Positions 8,014 to 17,384 of a stretch of 64,000 nt of DNA are shown piece after piece. Both the position numbers and the translations under genes were made by a program. The notes under the pieces are model-generated. The model was not told the origin of the DNA, did not search any database, and saw nothing but the letters and a program-made list of their open reading frames with translations. Numbering within the stretch: the first letter of the stretch is position 1; the number at the start of each line of letters is the position of its first letter. The stretch comes from Comamonas sp. (GTDB lineage Bacteria > Pseudomonadota > Gammaproteobacteria > Burkholderiales > Burkholderiaceae_C), in contig JAITLR010000022.1 of NCBI GenBank assembly GCA_031277805.1, positions 231,310 through 295,309 of the forward strand, given 5' to 3'.

Positions 8014-8652
8014 TCAGGTGCCGCTGACATAGGGATTGGTCTTGCGTTCGCGGCCAAAACTGCTTTCGGGGCCGTGACCGGGGATGAATACCGTCTGGTC
8101 GCCCATGGGCCACAGGCGCTGAACGATGGAGTCGATCAGCTGCTGATGGTTGCCCTGGGGGAAATCCGTGCGGCCAATGCTGCCCGCAAACAGCACGTCG
8201 CCGACAAAGGCGCGGTCGCTCTGCGGCGAGTGAAACACCACGTGGCCGGGGGTGTGGCCGGGGCAGTGGCGCACATTCAGGAGCTCCTTGCCGATGGTCA
8301 CCGTATCGCCGTCATGCAGCCAGCGCGTGGGCACAAAAGGCTCGGAATGGGGAAAGCCGAACATTGCGCCCTGCTGGGGCAGGCCGTCGATCCAGAACTG
8401 ATCGCCCTCGTGCGGGCCGATGATGGGCAAATCGTGTTTGGCTGCCAGTTCGCTGGTGCCGCCTGCGTGGTCGATATGGGCGTGGGTGAGCCAGATGGCC
8501 TTGAGATTCAGGCCTAGGCGTTCCACCTCCCACTCGATCTGCTCGATATCGCCACCGGGGTCGATGACGGCGGCATCCATGGTCTGGTCGCACCAGACCA
8601 GAGAGCAGTTTTGTTGGAAGGCGGTGACGGGAACGGTGTGATATTGCAACAT
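8014..8652 (-). CDS. MBL-fold metallo-hydrolase, YcbL/glyoxalase II-like
   Basis: A 212-residue metallo-beta-lactamase-fold enzyme. The metal-binding motif THAHIDH (H57, H59, D61, H62), CPGHTPGH, the FVGDVLFAGSIGRTD block and the final IPGHGPES are all present. Start ATG 8652 (MLQYHTVPVTAFQQN) is the usual family start; the upstream in-frame extension is not conserved-looking. Homologues hydrolyse glutathione thioesters, but the length is below that of classical glyoxalase II, which has an extra C-terminal helical domain. Substrate uncertain. Confidence 0.9.
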   Translation of the reverse strand: MLQYHTVPVTAFQQNCSLVWCDQTMDAAVIDPGGDIEQIEWEVERLGLNLKAIWLTHAHIDHAGGTSELAAKHDLPIIGPHEGDQFWIDGLPQQGAMFGFPHSEPFVPTRWLHDGDTVTIGKELLNVRHCPGHTPGHVVFHSPQSDRAFVGDVLFAGSIGRTDFPQGNHQQLIDSIVQRLWPMGDQTVFIPGHGPESSFGRERKTNPYVSGT

Positions 8653-8999
8653 GGGTGACTTGTATTTTTTGGGCGTTTGCGTAGTCTCGCGGGCAGAGAA
8701 CATCGTCAAGCATGCCATGACAGACAGGGAGCACCACAAATGCCCACCTGACTTCTAGAAGCATCCTCCATTTGCGCTAGCACAGATGCGCGTGCCCAAG
8801 TTGGTGCGTGCTGCTACAAAGCTTTGTGCTGCAAGGCAGCGGGCCAACGCTCATCAAGAAGCGGCCCATCCCGGTTTCACTTTCAGGCCGAGCCGTGCCC
8901 GTGCAGCTTCCATTCCCGGTTTTGTCCAAAGCCGGAAGGAGGAGAGGGCGTCGCGAGCGGCCTGGAGCCCAGATTTAAAACTCCAGGAGACTCTCTCTC
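8653..8999. other. Intergenic region upstream of pntA
   Basis: A 347-base stretch between divergent genes with no convincing coding frame or repeat. It must hold the promoters for the metallo-hydrolase gene (leftward) and pntAB (rightward). Only the pntA ribosome site (AGGAG at about 8983) is clear. Confidence 0.5.
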
Positions 9000-10598
9000 A
9001 TGTCCACCATCTCCAATCAACGCATAGGCGTGCTGCGGGAAACCTTCCCGCTGGAAAAGCGCGTGGCCACCGTGCCCGATGTGGTCGAAAAGCTCATCAA
9101 GCTGGGCTTTGGCGTCTGCATCGAATCCGGCGCCGGTGAGGCCGCCAATTTCAGCGACGATGCCTACCGCGCTGCAGGCGCCGAGGTGCTGCCGACTGCG
9201 GCAGCCGTCTGGTCTGCGGCCGATATCGTCTTCAAGGTACGGCCTCCCACCACGGAGGAAGTAGCGCTGATGCATGAAGGCCAGATTCTGCTGGACTTCA
9301 TCTGGCCCGCCCAGAACCCCGACCTGATGCAGCAGCTGGCTGCACGCAAGGTGACGGTGTTGGCCATTGACGCGCTGCCCCGCACGCTGAGCCGCGCGCA
9401 GAAGATGGATGCGCTGACCTCGATGGCAGGCGTTTCCGGTTACCGCGCCGTGATCGAGGCGGCCAATGCTTTCGGTCGCTATTTCAACGGTCAGATCACG
9501 GCGGCGGGCAAGGTGCCACCGGCCAAGGTCTTCATTGCTGGCGCTGGTGTGGCCGGTTTGTCTGCCATTGGCACGGCGGCCAATCTCGGGGCCATCGTGC
9601 GCGCCAACGACACGCGTGCTGAAGTGGCCGACCAGGTCACCTCGCTGGGTGGCGAATTCGTCAAGGTCGACTACGAAGAAGACGGCGCAGGCGGCGGCGG
9701 CTATGCCAAGGTCATGAGCGAAGGCTTTCAGGCCGCCCAGCGCCAGATGTATGCCCAGCAGGCCAAGGATGTGGACATCATCATCACCACGGCGCTGATT
9801 CCCGGCAAACCCGCACCCAAGCTGATTACGGCCGAGATGGTCGAGACCATGAAGCCCGGCAGCGTGATCGTGGACATGGCAGCCGAGCAGGGTGGCAACT
9901 GCGAGCTGACCGTACCCAACGAGGCCGTGGTGCGCCATGGCGTGACCATCATCGGCTACACCGACCTTGCATCGCGCCTGGCCAAGCAGTCGTCCACACT
10001 GTACGCTACCAACTTGCTGCGCCTGACCGAAGAGCTGTGCAAGGCCAAGGATGGCGTGGCCGTGGTCAATATGGAAGACGATGCGATTCGTGGCCTGACC
10101 GTGGTCAAGGATGGCGAAATCACCTGGCCTGCGCCGCCCATTGCCCAGGCGCCCAAACCGGCCGCCAAGCCTGCCGCTGCGCCGGTGGAACAGAAGAAAG
10201 GCGGCCATGGCCATGGTGCCAGTGGGCCGCTGCCTGCCAGGACGCTGGCCATCATCTTTGCCGTGGCGGCGGTGGCTTTCTGGCTGATCGGAGCCTATGC
10301 GCCAGCGGCCTTCCTCGGCCACTTCACGGTGTTCGTACTGGCCTGCTTCATCGGCTACATGGTGGTGTGGAACGTCACGCCCGCGCTGCATACGCCGCTG
10401 ATGAGCGTGACCAACGCCATCTCCAGCATCATCGCCATCGGTGCTCTGGTGCAGATTGCCCCCCCGGAGACTGCGGGAACGGGGCGGCCCGATGAGCTGA
10501 TTCGCTGGCTGGCCTTTGCGGCGGTTGTGCTTACTGCCATCAATATGTTTGGCGGCTTTGCCGTCACGCGCCGCATGCTCGCCATGTTCCAGAAATAA
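9000..10598 (+). CDS. pntA: NAD(P)+ transhydrogenase, alpha subunit
   Basis: A 532-residue fused alpha subunit of the proton-translocating inner-membrane transhydrogenase, which couples hydride transfer between NADH and NADP+ to proton entry. Residues 1 to about 375 form the NAD-binding domain [12 protein letters not shown] near the start, the nucleotide fold [18 protein letters not shown] and the [12 protein letters not shown] segment. A low-complexity Pro/Ala/His linker follows, then about four membrane helices (415-530). The length fits the E. coli-type fused PntA, not the split alpha1/alpha2 form. AGGAG precedes the ATG. It is co-transcribed with pntB. Confidence 0.96.
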   Translation: MSTISNQRIGVLRETFPLEKRVATVPDVVEKLIKLGFGVCIESGAGEAANFSDDAYRAAGAEVLPTAAAVWSAADIVFKVRPPTTEEVALMHEGQILLDFIWPAQNPDLMQQLAARKVTVLAIDALPRTLSRAQKMDALTSMAGVSGYRAVIEAANAFGRYFNGQITAAGKVPPAKVFIAGAGVAGLSAIGTAANLGAIVRANDTRAEVADQVTSLGGEFVKVDYEEDGAGGGGYAKVMSEGFQAAQRQMYAQQAKDVDIIITTALIPGKPAPKLITAEMVETMKPGSVIVDMAAEQGGNCELTVPNEAVVRHGVTIIGYTDLASRLAKQSSTLYATNLLRLTEELCKAKDGVAVVNMEDDAIRGLTVVKDGEITWPAPPIAQAPKPAAKPAAAPVEQKKGGHGHGASGPLPARTLAIIFAVAAVAFWLIGAYAPAAFLGHFTVFVLACFIGYMVVWNVTPALHTPLMSVTNAISSIIAIGALVQIAPPETAGTGRPDELIRWLAFAAVVLTAINMFGGFAVTRRMLAMFQK

Positions 10599-10624
10599 GA
10601 AGAACGAGAAAAGAGAGAAACACC

Positions 10625-12037
<1,413 letters not shown>

Positions 12038-12103
12038 CGAGCGGGAGAGTGCCCCTCTGGGGCACTTCACACTGTCCCCATGCTTGGGGAAGTCTCTGTC
12101 TTG

Positions 12104-12140
12104 AATGCCTGCGGTTCTGTGCCGCAGGCATTTTGTTTTT
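12104..12140 (+). terminator. pntAB terminator
   Basis: Perfect 11-bp stem AATGCCTGCGG / CCGCAGGCATT followed by TTGTTTTT. A second GC hairpin (AGTGCCCC / GGGGCACT) lies upstream at about 12047-12065. The distal edge touches the lysE stop codon, so it may serve both transcripts. Confidence 0.85.
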
Positions 12141-12766
12141 CAGAGATGCTGAACCACGATCTCGCCCAGCAGCAGGGCGGCAATCAGCAGCATCAGCGTG
12201 CCGGACAGGCGCGAAACGGCCAGTGCTGCAGCGGGGCGCGAACGCAGCACGCTTTGCGAGCCCCAGCCCACGCCGAAATAGACCACGGCGCAACTGGCGG
12301 TGTGGACGGCGCCCAGGGCCATGATCTGCACAAACACGGGCCAGTCGTCGCCAGGGTGCACGAACTGGGGCAGCAGAGCCAGCAAGAGCAGCAACTGCTT
12401 GGGGTTGAGGCCGCTGACGCTGGCACCCTTGAGCGTCCAGTGCCAGCGCGTACCAGTCTTTGCATCGCTGCCGCTCTGGATCGCCGCCGGGCTGCGCCAC
12501 AGGCCCAGGCCCATCCAGGCCAGATACAGCGCGCCGGTGGCCGTGAGGGCCGTGAGCATGGCCGGATTGCGTGCCACCAGTGCGCCCACGCCGGCAGCCA
12601 CGGCCAGTGTGGCCAACAGCGCGCCGCAGGCCAGACCGACGGTGGCGGGCAGCACCAGCTTGCGCCCGCGCAGACCCGCGGAAATCACATAAGCCCAGTC
12701 GGCACCGGGCGTAAGCACCAGAAGAAAGGAAACAGCCCAGAAGGCAGTCAAGGCGGCGAATGACAC
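12140..12766 (-). CDS. LysE/RhtB family amino-acid exporter
   Basis: A 208-residue inner-membrane exporter with the N-terminal LysE/RhtB signature VLTPGADWAYVISAGLRG and SGLNPKQLLLLLALLPQFV in the middle; about five or six helices in total. It is divergent from an Lrp/AsnC regulator, the classical pairing for amino-acid efflux. The exported amino acid is not visible. Confidence 0.92.
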   Translation of the reverse strand: MSFAALTAFWAVSFLLVLTPGADWAYVISAGLRGRKLVLPATVGLACGALLATLAVAAGVGALVARNPAMLTALTATGALYLAWMGLGLWRSPAAIQSGSDAKTGTRWHWTLKGASVSGLNPKQLLLLLALLPQFVHPGDDWPVFVQIMALGAVHTASCAVVYFGVGWGSQSVLRSRPAAALAVSRLSGTLMLLIAALLLGEIVVQHL

Positions 12767-12771
12767 GAAGT

Positions 12772-12801
12772 TCTCTCGAAATGATTGGATGCCGAGAGAA
12801 T
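12772..12801. promoter_or_regulatory. Candidate operator dyad between lysE-type exporter and Lrp/AsnC regulator
   Basis: TTCTCTCG (12772-12779) and CGAGAGAA (12794-12801) form a perfect 8-bp inverted repeat with a 14-base spacer, just upstream of the exporter start at 12766. Position and symmetry suit binding by the adjacent Lrp-type regulator. Confidence 0.45.
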
Positions 12802-12871
12802 ATGGAAGACAGGCGAGAATGTGCTCTCAATAAATGCCGATGTATGGCTTGTAATTGGAAGAATTTGCCCC

Positions 12872-13327
12872 GTGAATGCACTTGACCGAAAAATTCTTGC
12901 TGCGCTGGAAAACGACGGCCGTCTGACGGTGACCGAACTGGCCGAGCAGGTGGGCCTGAGCCTTTCGCCCTGTCACCGCCGCGTGCGTGCGCTGGAGGAG
13001 TCTGGCGTGATTCGTGGCTACCGCGCGGAGCTGGACCCGGCGGCACTGGGGCTGGACTTCTCATCCCTGGTCTTTGTCACGCTCAAGGACAGCAAGTCCG
13101 TCCCCGCTTTCGAGGAGGCCGTAGCCCAGCTGGACAATGTGATTCAGGCCCAGCGTTTGTTTGGCGACCCCGACTATCTGCTGCAAGTCGTCGTGCGCGA
13201 TCTGCCTGCCTACCAGCGTCTCTACGACGAACACCTGACGCGATTGCCCGGAGTGCTGCGCATGACCTCCACGCTAGTCATGAAGCATGTGGTGACCAAC
13301 CGGCCGCTGACATCAGCCATGGAATGA
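12872..13327 (+). CDS. Lrp/AsnC family transcriptional regulator
   Basis: A 151-residue regulator beginning at GTG 12872 (VNALDRKILAALENDGR). An ATG farther upstream in the same frame would add 29 unusual residues, so I chose the GTG, which has GGAAGA before it and gives the normal Lrp length. The N-terminal helix-turn-helix (TVTELAEQVGLSLSPCHRRV) is followed by the ligand-binding RAM domain (FGDPDYLLQVVVRD). It likely controls the divergent LysE exporter in response to an amino acid. Confidence 0.9.
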   Translation: MNALDRKILAALENDGRLTVTELAEQVGLSLSPCHRRVRALEESGVIRGYRAELDPAALGLDFSSLVFVTLKDSKSVPAFEEAVAQLDNVIQAQRLFGDPDYLLQVVVRDLPAYQRLYDEHLTRLPGVLRMTSTLVMKHVVTNRPLTSAME

Positions 13328-13360
13328 GAAATGACTTGCCCGCTGCTCCTCCGAGAGGGG

Positions 13361-13394
13361 CGCTTTTCATCTTGGGGCGGCCGACAATGAAAAA
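13361..13394. repeat. TTTTCATCTTGG repeat, copy 1
   Basis: TTTTCATCTTGGGGCGGCC followed by GACAATGAAAAA. Nearly the same sequence occurs at 16831-16866. Each copy is immediately followed by a terminator-like hairpin. Confidence 0.6.
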
Positions 13395-13423
13395 GCGCCT
13401 GTGATGCGAATCACCGGCGCTTT
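13392..13423. terminator. Hairpin downstream of the Lrp/AsnC gene
   Basis: AAAGCGCC-T-GTGAT / ATCAC-C-GGCGCTTT forms a long stem with one internal mismatch, directly after the TTTTCATCTTGG repeat. Confidence 0.55.
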
Positions 13424-13509
13424 GAAAGTCTTGGTCGCTCCTGATATGAGATCTGCTAGCGCCTTATCTATCTATGTTTTGAGATGAAAAGCATCTGAAA
13501 TCATTGAAG

Positions 13510-13542
13510 GTCAAGCGCTGGCAGCTTCTCTATCAATAGCGT
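13510..13542. repeat. Dispersed repeat, GATAGCTG/CAAGCGC family
   Basis: GTCAAGCGCTGGCAGCTTCT followed by CTATCAATAGCG lies just beyond the azurin stop codon. Confidence 0.5.
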
Positions 13543-13550
13543 TTGCCAGA

Positions 13551-14006
13551 TCAGGAACCCAGCTTGAGCGAGCCCTTCATGAGAGCCGAGTGGCCGGGGA
13601 AGCTGCAGAAGAATGCATAGTCCGAGCCCGCCTTGAGCTTGCTCACGTCGATGTCGAGCTTGGTGGTCTCGCCACCGCCGATCACCTTGGAGTGAGCCAG
13701 CACGCGGGCATCGCCGGCCTTCACATAGTCGGCGGCGGCACCGGCGGCCATGCCGTCATTGAGCACACCCTGCATATCGGCCGCAGTGCTGATCACGATG
13801 TTGTGGCCCATGGCGGTCTTGGGCATCTTGCCCACATGCTTGAGAGTCACGCTGAACTTCTTGCAGGACTTGGGCACGTCGATGTTCTTGACGTTGAACT
13901 GCATGGCATCGTTGCTTTCCACAACGGTTTCACAGCCTGCCGCCATGGCGGGTGCGCTCAGAGCACCGGCTGCACACAGGGCCAGGGTCATCAGGATCTT
14001 CTTCAT
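13551..14006 (-). CDS. azu: Azurin, periplasmic type I blue copper protein
   Basis: A 151-residue precursor with a signal peptide (1-22, cleavage after APAMA) and a complete cupredoxin domain. The copper ligands are present: H68 (MGHNI), C134 and H139 (FFCSFPGH) and M143 (ALMKG). C25 and C48 fit the conserved disulfide. Azurin shuttles single electrons in the periplasm, in denitrification or oxidative-stress settings. No denitrification gene is adjacent and it stands alone. GGAA precedes the ATG within an AT-rich leader. Confidence 0.96.
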   Translation of the reverse strand: MKKILMTLALCAAGALSAPAMAAGCETVVESNDAMQFNVKNIDVPKSCKKFSVTLKHVGKMPKTAMGHNIVISTAADMQGVLNDGMAAGAAADYVKAGDARVLAHSKVIGGGETTKLDIDVSKLKAGSDYAFFCSFPGHSALMKGSLKLGS

Positions 14007-14195
14007 TGGTTATTCCTTTTCCTCAAAGCAAAACGGGAACCGCTGCGACGCAGACCGCATCCAGATTCCGTGTTTCATTTTTTCGGAAACCTGCGCAGCC
14101 AGCTCAGTACAGCTCATGCTCTCATGGGTTGTACTGTTGCACCTTGCGTTAAAGCAAGATGGCGAGCAGGCAGGCGTTCACCGCCTTGCGGCGCC

Positions 14196-15011
14196 TCAGA
14201 TCGCCATGTCGTAGCCGATCGTGATGGGCGCGTGGTCCGAGAACTTCTCGCCCTTGTAGATGGACTCCGTGCGGGCCAGAGCCGCCATTGCTGGCGTGGC
14301 CAGGTGGTAGTCCAGGCGCCATCCCACGTTGTTGGCATAGGCCTGGCCCCGGTTGCTCCACCATGTGTAGCAGGCATCGGTGGTATCAGGTTGCAACTGA
14401 CGGTAAACGTCAACCAGACCACCGGTGATTTCAGTCTTGTGCAACAACTTTGTCATCCAGTCGCGCTCTTCGGGCAGGAAGCCGCTGTTTTTCTGGTTGC
14501 CGCGCCAGTTCTTGAGGTCTTCCTTCTGGTGGGCGATATTGATGTCGCCGCACAGCACAAAGTCGCGCTCGGCCTTGAGGCGCATCAAATGCGTGTGCAT
14601 CTTGGCCAGGAAGCGGAACTTGGCTTCCTGGCGCAGCTCGCCCGAGCTGCCGCTGGGGAAGTAGGCACTGATGATGGACAGCTTGCGGCCGGGCGTGTCG
14701 AAGCGGGTTTCGACATAGCGACCTTCGGCATCGAACTCCTCGGTATCGAAGCCCACGATCACGTCCGAAGGCTCGTGGCGGGTGTAGACGCCTACGCCCG
14801 AGTAGCCTTTTTTCTCGGCGAAGTGGAAGTAGCCCTTCATGCCAGCCAACACTTCAAAGCGCCCGGCCATATCTGGAGCCTGGGCCTTGATTTCCTGGAC
14901 GCAAATACAATCCGGCGCAGTGGCTGCTATCCAGGCTTCAGCGCCTTTGGTTGTGGCAGAGCGGATACCGTTGAGGTTGAGGCTGGTTAATTTGAACAAG
15001 GATGAATCCAT
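14196..15011 (-). CDS. xthA: Exodeoxyribonuclease III
   Basis: A 271-residue AP endonuclease/3'-exonuclease of base-excision repair. Motifs in order: LTSLNLNGIRSA (N14), CVQEIKAQ (metal-binding E40), GDINIAHQKEDL and, at the end, SDHAPI with the catalytic histidine. ATG 15011 gives the normal length, but there is no clear ribosome site before it; a TTG four codons later (before FKLTSLNLNG) is an alternative. Its start overlaps that of divergent pyrE. Confidence 0.95.
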   Translation of the reverse strand: MDSSLFKLTSLNLNGIRSATTKGAEAWIAATAPDCICVQEIKAQAPDMAGRFEVLAGMKGYFHFAEKKGYSGVGVYTRHEPSDVIVGFDTEEFDAEGRYVETRFDTPGRKLSIISAYFPSGSSGELRQEAKFRFLAKMHTHLMRLKAERDFVLCGDINIAHQKEDLKNWRGNQKNSGFLPEERDWMTKLLHKTEITGGLVDVYRQLQPDTTDACYTWWSNRGQAYANNVGWRLDYHLATPAMAALARTESIYKGEKFSDHAPITIGYDMAI

Positions 15012-15711
15012 GGTGGTAGATAAGCAGCCAATGGACGGTGCAGACCGTCTGGCGCAGGAATTTGTGCAGTTTGCCGTCGATGCGGGTGTGCTGCGCTTCG
15101 GCGAATTCAAGACCAAGGCCGGGCGCATGAGCCCGTACTTCTTCAACGCTGGCTTGTTCGATGATGGCGCCAAGATGGCACGTCTGGCTGAATTCTATGC
15201 AAAAGCCATTCTGGCCAGCGGCATGGAGTTCGATATGGTCTTTGGTCCCGCCTACAAGGGCATTCCCCTGGCTGTCACCGTGGCCGTGGAGCTGGCGCGC
15301 GCAGGCAAGAATGTTCCGTTTGCCTATAACCGCAAGGAGGCCAAGGACCATGGCGAAGGCGGCACCCTGGTGGGCGCTCCTCTGAAGGGCCGCGTGCTCA
15401 TCATTGACGATGTGATGAGCGCCGGTACGGCCGCGCGCGAGTCGATTGCCATCATCAAGGCTGCAGGCGCCGAGCCCCATGCCGTGGCGATTGCGCTGGA
15501 CCGCCAGGAAATGGCAACCGAGAATGGTCAGGATGTGTCCCACAGCGCCGTGCAGTATGTGCGCAATCAGCTGGGCATGAAGGTCTGCGCCATTGCCAAG
15601 CTGGCAGACTTGTTGCTTTATCTGGAGCAGCAAGGCGGCAATGCGGGCCGCGAGCATCATGAACGCGTGCTGGCCTACCGCCAGCGTTACGGTGTCGAAG
15701 ACAAGGAATAA
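15010..15711 (+). CDS. pyrE: Orotate phosphoribosyltransferase
   Basis: A 233-residue enzyme of pyrimidine synthesis (orotate + PRPP to OMP). The PRPP-binding loop VLIIDDVMSAGTAARES is intact, as are FGPAYKGIPL and AYNRKEAKDHGEGG. ATG 15010 has AAGGAT at a proper distance; ATG 15031 would give the more usual 226 residues but has a weaker site. If 15010 is used, its ATG overlaps the start codon of xthA on the other strand inside CCATGG. Confidence 0.95.
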   Translation: MVVDKQPMDGADRLAQEFVQFAVDAGVLRFGEFKTKAGRMSPYFFNAGLFDDGAKMARLAEFYAKAILASGMEFDMVFGPAYKGIPLAVTVAVELARAGKNVPFAYNRKEAKDHGEGGTLVGAPLKGRVLIIDDVMSAGTAARESIAIIKAAGAEPHAVAIALDRQEMATENGQDVSHSAVQYVRNQLGMKVCAIAKLADLLLYLEQQGGNAGREHHERVLAYRQRYGVEDKE

Positions 15712-15719
15712 GCAGATCC

Positions 15720-16382
15720 ATGAAGCAGGCGTGGCAGGCAAGAATCGGTGGTGTAGTGGTGGCAGCCGTCTGGGCGGGGGCCGCTCTGGCCCAGGCCGGT
15801 GCGAATCAGGGCTCCATTTACGCCTGCACGGACTCCAAGGGGCGGCGCATCACGGCTGACCGTCCCATTGCCGACTGCGTGGATCGCGAGCAGCGTGTGC
15901 TGGGCAACACCGGCGTGGAATTGCGCCGCGTGAGTCCCACGCTCACCGACCAGGAGCGCAGTGCGGTCGATGCGCGCCGCCGCCAGGATCAGGCCGAGCA
16001 GGCCCGTGTGCGCGAGGAGCGCTCGCGCGACCGCGCCATGCTGCTGCGCTATCCGAACCAGGCCAGCCATGATGCAGCGCGCAATGAGGCGCTGAGTCAG
16101 GTCAGCGATGTGAATGCCGTGGCCCAGCTGCGCTTGAGCGAGCTCAAGCAGCGTCGCACCAAGCTCAATACCGAGCTGGAGTTCTATCAGAACGATCCGG
16201 CCAAGGCACCTGCCAATCTGCGCCGCCAGCTCAAGGACAACAGCGACTCCCAGGAGGAGCAACTGCGCTTCATCAAGCAGCAGGATGAAGAGCAGCTGCG
16301 CATCAACCAGCGTTTCGATGCGGAGCTGCAGCAGTTGCGCAAGCTCTGGAGCCAGGCGCAAGCCCCTGCTGCCGCACGCTGA
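15720..16382 (+). CDS. Exported DUF4124-like protein with coiled-coil tail
   Basis: A 220-residue protein with a signal peptide (about 1-25, ending AALAQA). It has a short N-terminal DUF4124-type block (IYACTDSKGRRITADRPIADC with two cysteines) followed by a long charged helical region rich in Arg, Glu, Gln and Leu (about 75-215). Periplasmic location is inferred. It starts 8 bases after pyrE, so it is probably co-transcribed. Function unknown. Confidence 0.8.
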   Translation: MKQAWQARIGGVVVAAVWAGAALAQAGANQGSIYACTDSKGRRITADRPIADCVDREQRVLGNTGVELRRVSPTLTDQERSAVDARRRQDQAEQARVREERSRDRAMLLRYPNQASHDAARNEALSQVSDVNAVAQLRLSELKQRRTKLNTELEFYQNDPAKAPANLRRQLKDNSDSQEEQLRFIKQQDEEQLRINQRFDAELQQLRKLWSQAQAPAAAR

Positions 16383-16388
16383 GCGCCG

Positions 16389-16736
16389 TCACTCCAATGG
16401 CTTGTGCAGAGCCATGACGCGGCCCAGCAGCAAGGCCGCGACCCAGGCCAGCCCGCCCACAATCAGTGGAATCTGCGTCAGCAGCGAAGACTGCGCCATC
16501 AGCAGCAGTGCGTCGGCCCGCCAGAGCGCGCCATAGCCCTTGAGCAAGCCATAGCCCAGCCACAGCAGCAAACCAGCCGTGGCCACCGTCGCCATGGAGC
16601 GCGAGGCACGGCCATCGCGGCTGTCCAGAGGAATGCGCAATGCCCTGCGCCAGAGCCAGCCCACGGCAGCCAGCACCAGCAGCACACAGGCGCCGACGGA
16701 TAGAGGCAGCCACAGCGAAAGAGGAATCATCGACAT
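16389..16736 (-). CDS. Small membrane protein of unknown function
   Basis: About 115 residues from ATG 16736 (MSMIPLSLWLPLSVGACVLL). Three hydrophobic segments are visible (about 6-27, 47-66, 78-103). In-frame ATGs at 16730 and 16760 are also possible and none has a clear ribosome site. It converges on the DUF4124-like gene with 6 bases between stops. I do not recognise the family. Confidence 0.6.
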   Translation of the reverse strand: MSMIPLSLWLPLSVGACVLLVLAAVGWLWRRALRIPLDSRDGRASRSMATVATAGLLLWLGYGLLKGYGALWRADALLLMAQSSLLTQIPLIVGGLAWVAALLLGRVMALHKPLE

Positions 16737-16830
16737 GGTGCGGCACTTTATCTCAGACATGAAAAATGGCACCCTACGCTTGTCCACTTCGTGTGGCCGC
16801 GGCCCCTTCAAGAGGACCTAGGCGGCCCCG

Positions 16831-16866
16831 GCGTTTTCATCTTGGAGCGGCCCGGCAATGAAAAAA
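16831..16866. repeat. TTTTCATCTTGG repeat, copy 2
   Basis: TTTTCATCTTGGAGCGGCCC followed by GGCAATGAAAAA, almost the same as 13361-13394 and again abutting a terminator hairpin. Confidence 0.6.
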
Positions 16867-16883
16867 CCCACCGAAGTGGGTTT
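16864..16883 (-). terminator. Terminator of the 72-residue protein gene
   Basis: Perfect stem AAACCCAC / GTGGGTTT with a 4-base loop. On the minus strand it is followed by a run of T that belongs to the TTTTCATCTTGG repeat. Confidence 0.75.
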
Positions 16884-16901
16884 CTCGCGAAAGAGCGCGA
16901 A

Positions 16902-17120
16902 TCAGCAGGCTTTCCAGACGCCGGGGCTGCCTGTCACGGGCTGTATGCCCAGCACGACTTCATGACGCTGCAGCAGCTCATCAAAGGTCTTGGTCGACTC
17001 GCTGCTGGCGGTGCTGCCTTCGTATTCCGTGGCGGCCTGAGCGGCGGTGAAGGAATGGGGGCCGAAGCTCTGCACGATATTGCGCAGCTTGTCGAGGTTG
17101 GGTGGGGACTGGACGTTCAT
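16902..17120 (-). CDS. Small conserved-looking protein of unknown function
   Basis: About 72 residues from ATG 17120 (MNVQSPPNLDKLRNIVQSFG), preceded by AAAGGAG at good spacing. There is no signal peptide or membrane segment. The C-terminus (HEVVLGIQPVTGSPGVWKAC) ends in a cysteine. It has its own terminator at 16864-16883. Real expression is likely given the strong ribosome site; function unknown. Confidence 0.65.
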   Translation of the reverse strand: MNVQSPPNLDKLRNIVQSFGPHSFTAAQAATEYEGSTASSESTKTFDELLQRHEVVLGIQPVTGSPGVWKAC

Positions 17121-17218
17121 GGCAACTCCTTTCTGGAAATCGGACAGGGCTTGCAGCCAAGTGTAGTCCGTGGTTTCGGCAGGGCAAGAGTGCAATGCTG
17201 GATGGCAGCAGGCTTGTC

Positions 17219-17384
17219 TTAGAACGTGTTTACGATCTCCTCGCGGGTGTGTGGTCGCGGACTCGGGCGGTCTGCGTTGTTGCAAATCCTCGCAATAGCC
17301 AAGCTATTGCTGCGGTTTGCGCCTAGCAGCCCATCCCGATCCGCATCCCACACCCCTTCGCGCAAGATCGTCAACACGTTCTTA
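17219..17384. repeat. MITE-like element with terminal inverted repeats, copy 2 (short form)
   Basis: The left end TTAGAACGTGTTTACGATCT and the right end AAGATCGTCAACACGTTCTT match the ends of the element at 7684-8003. The inner hairpin GCAATAGC-CAA-GCTATTGC, with its flank GCAAATCCTC, is also shared. This copy is 166 bases against about 320. Its right edge coincides with the stop codon of the HPP gene (TAA at 17382-17384). Confidence 0.7.
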
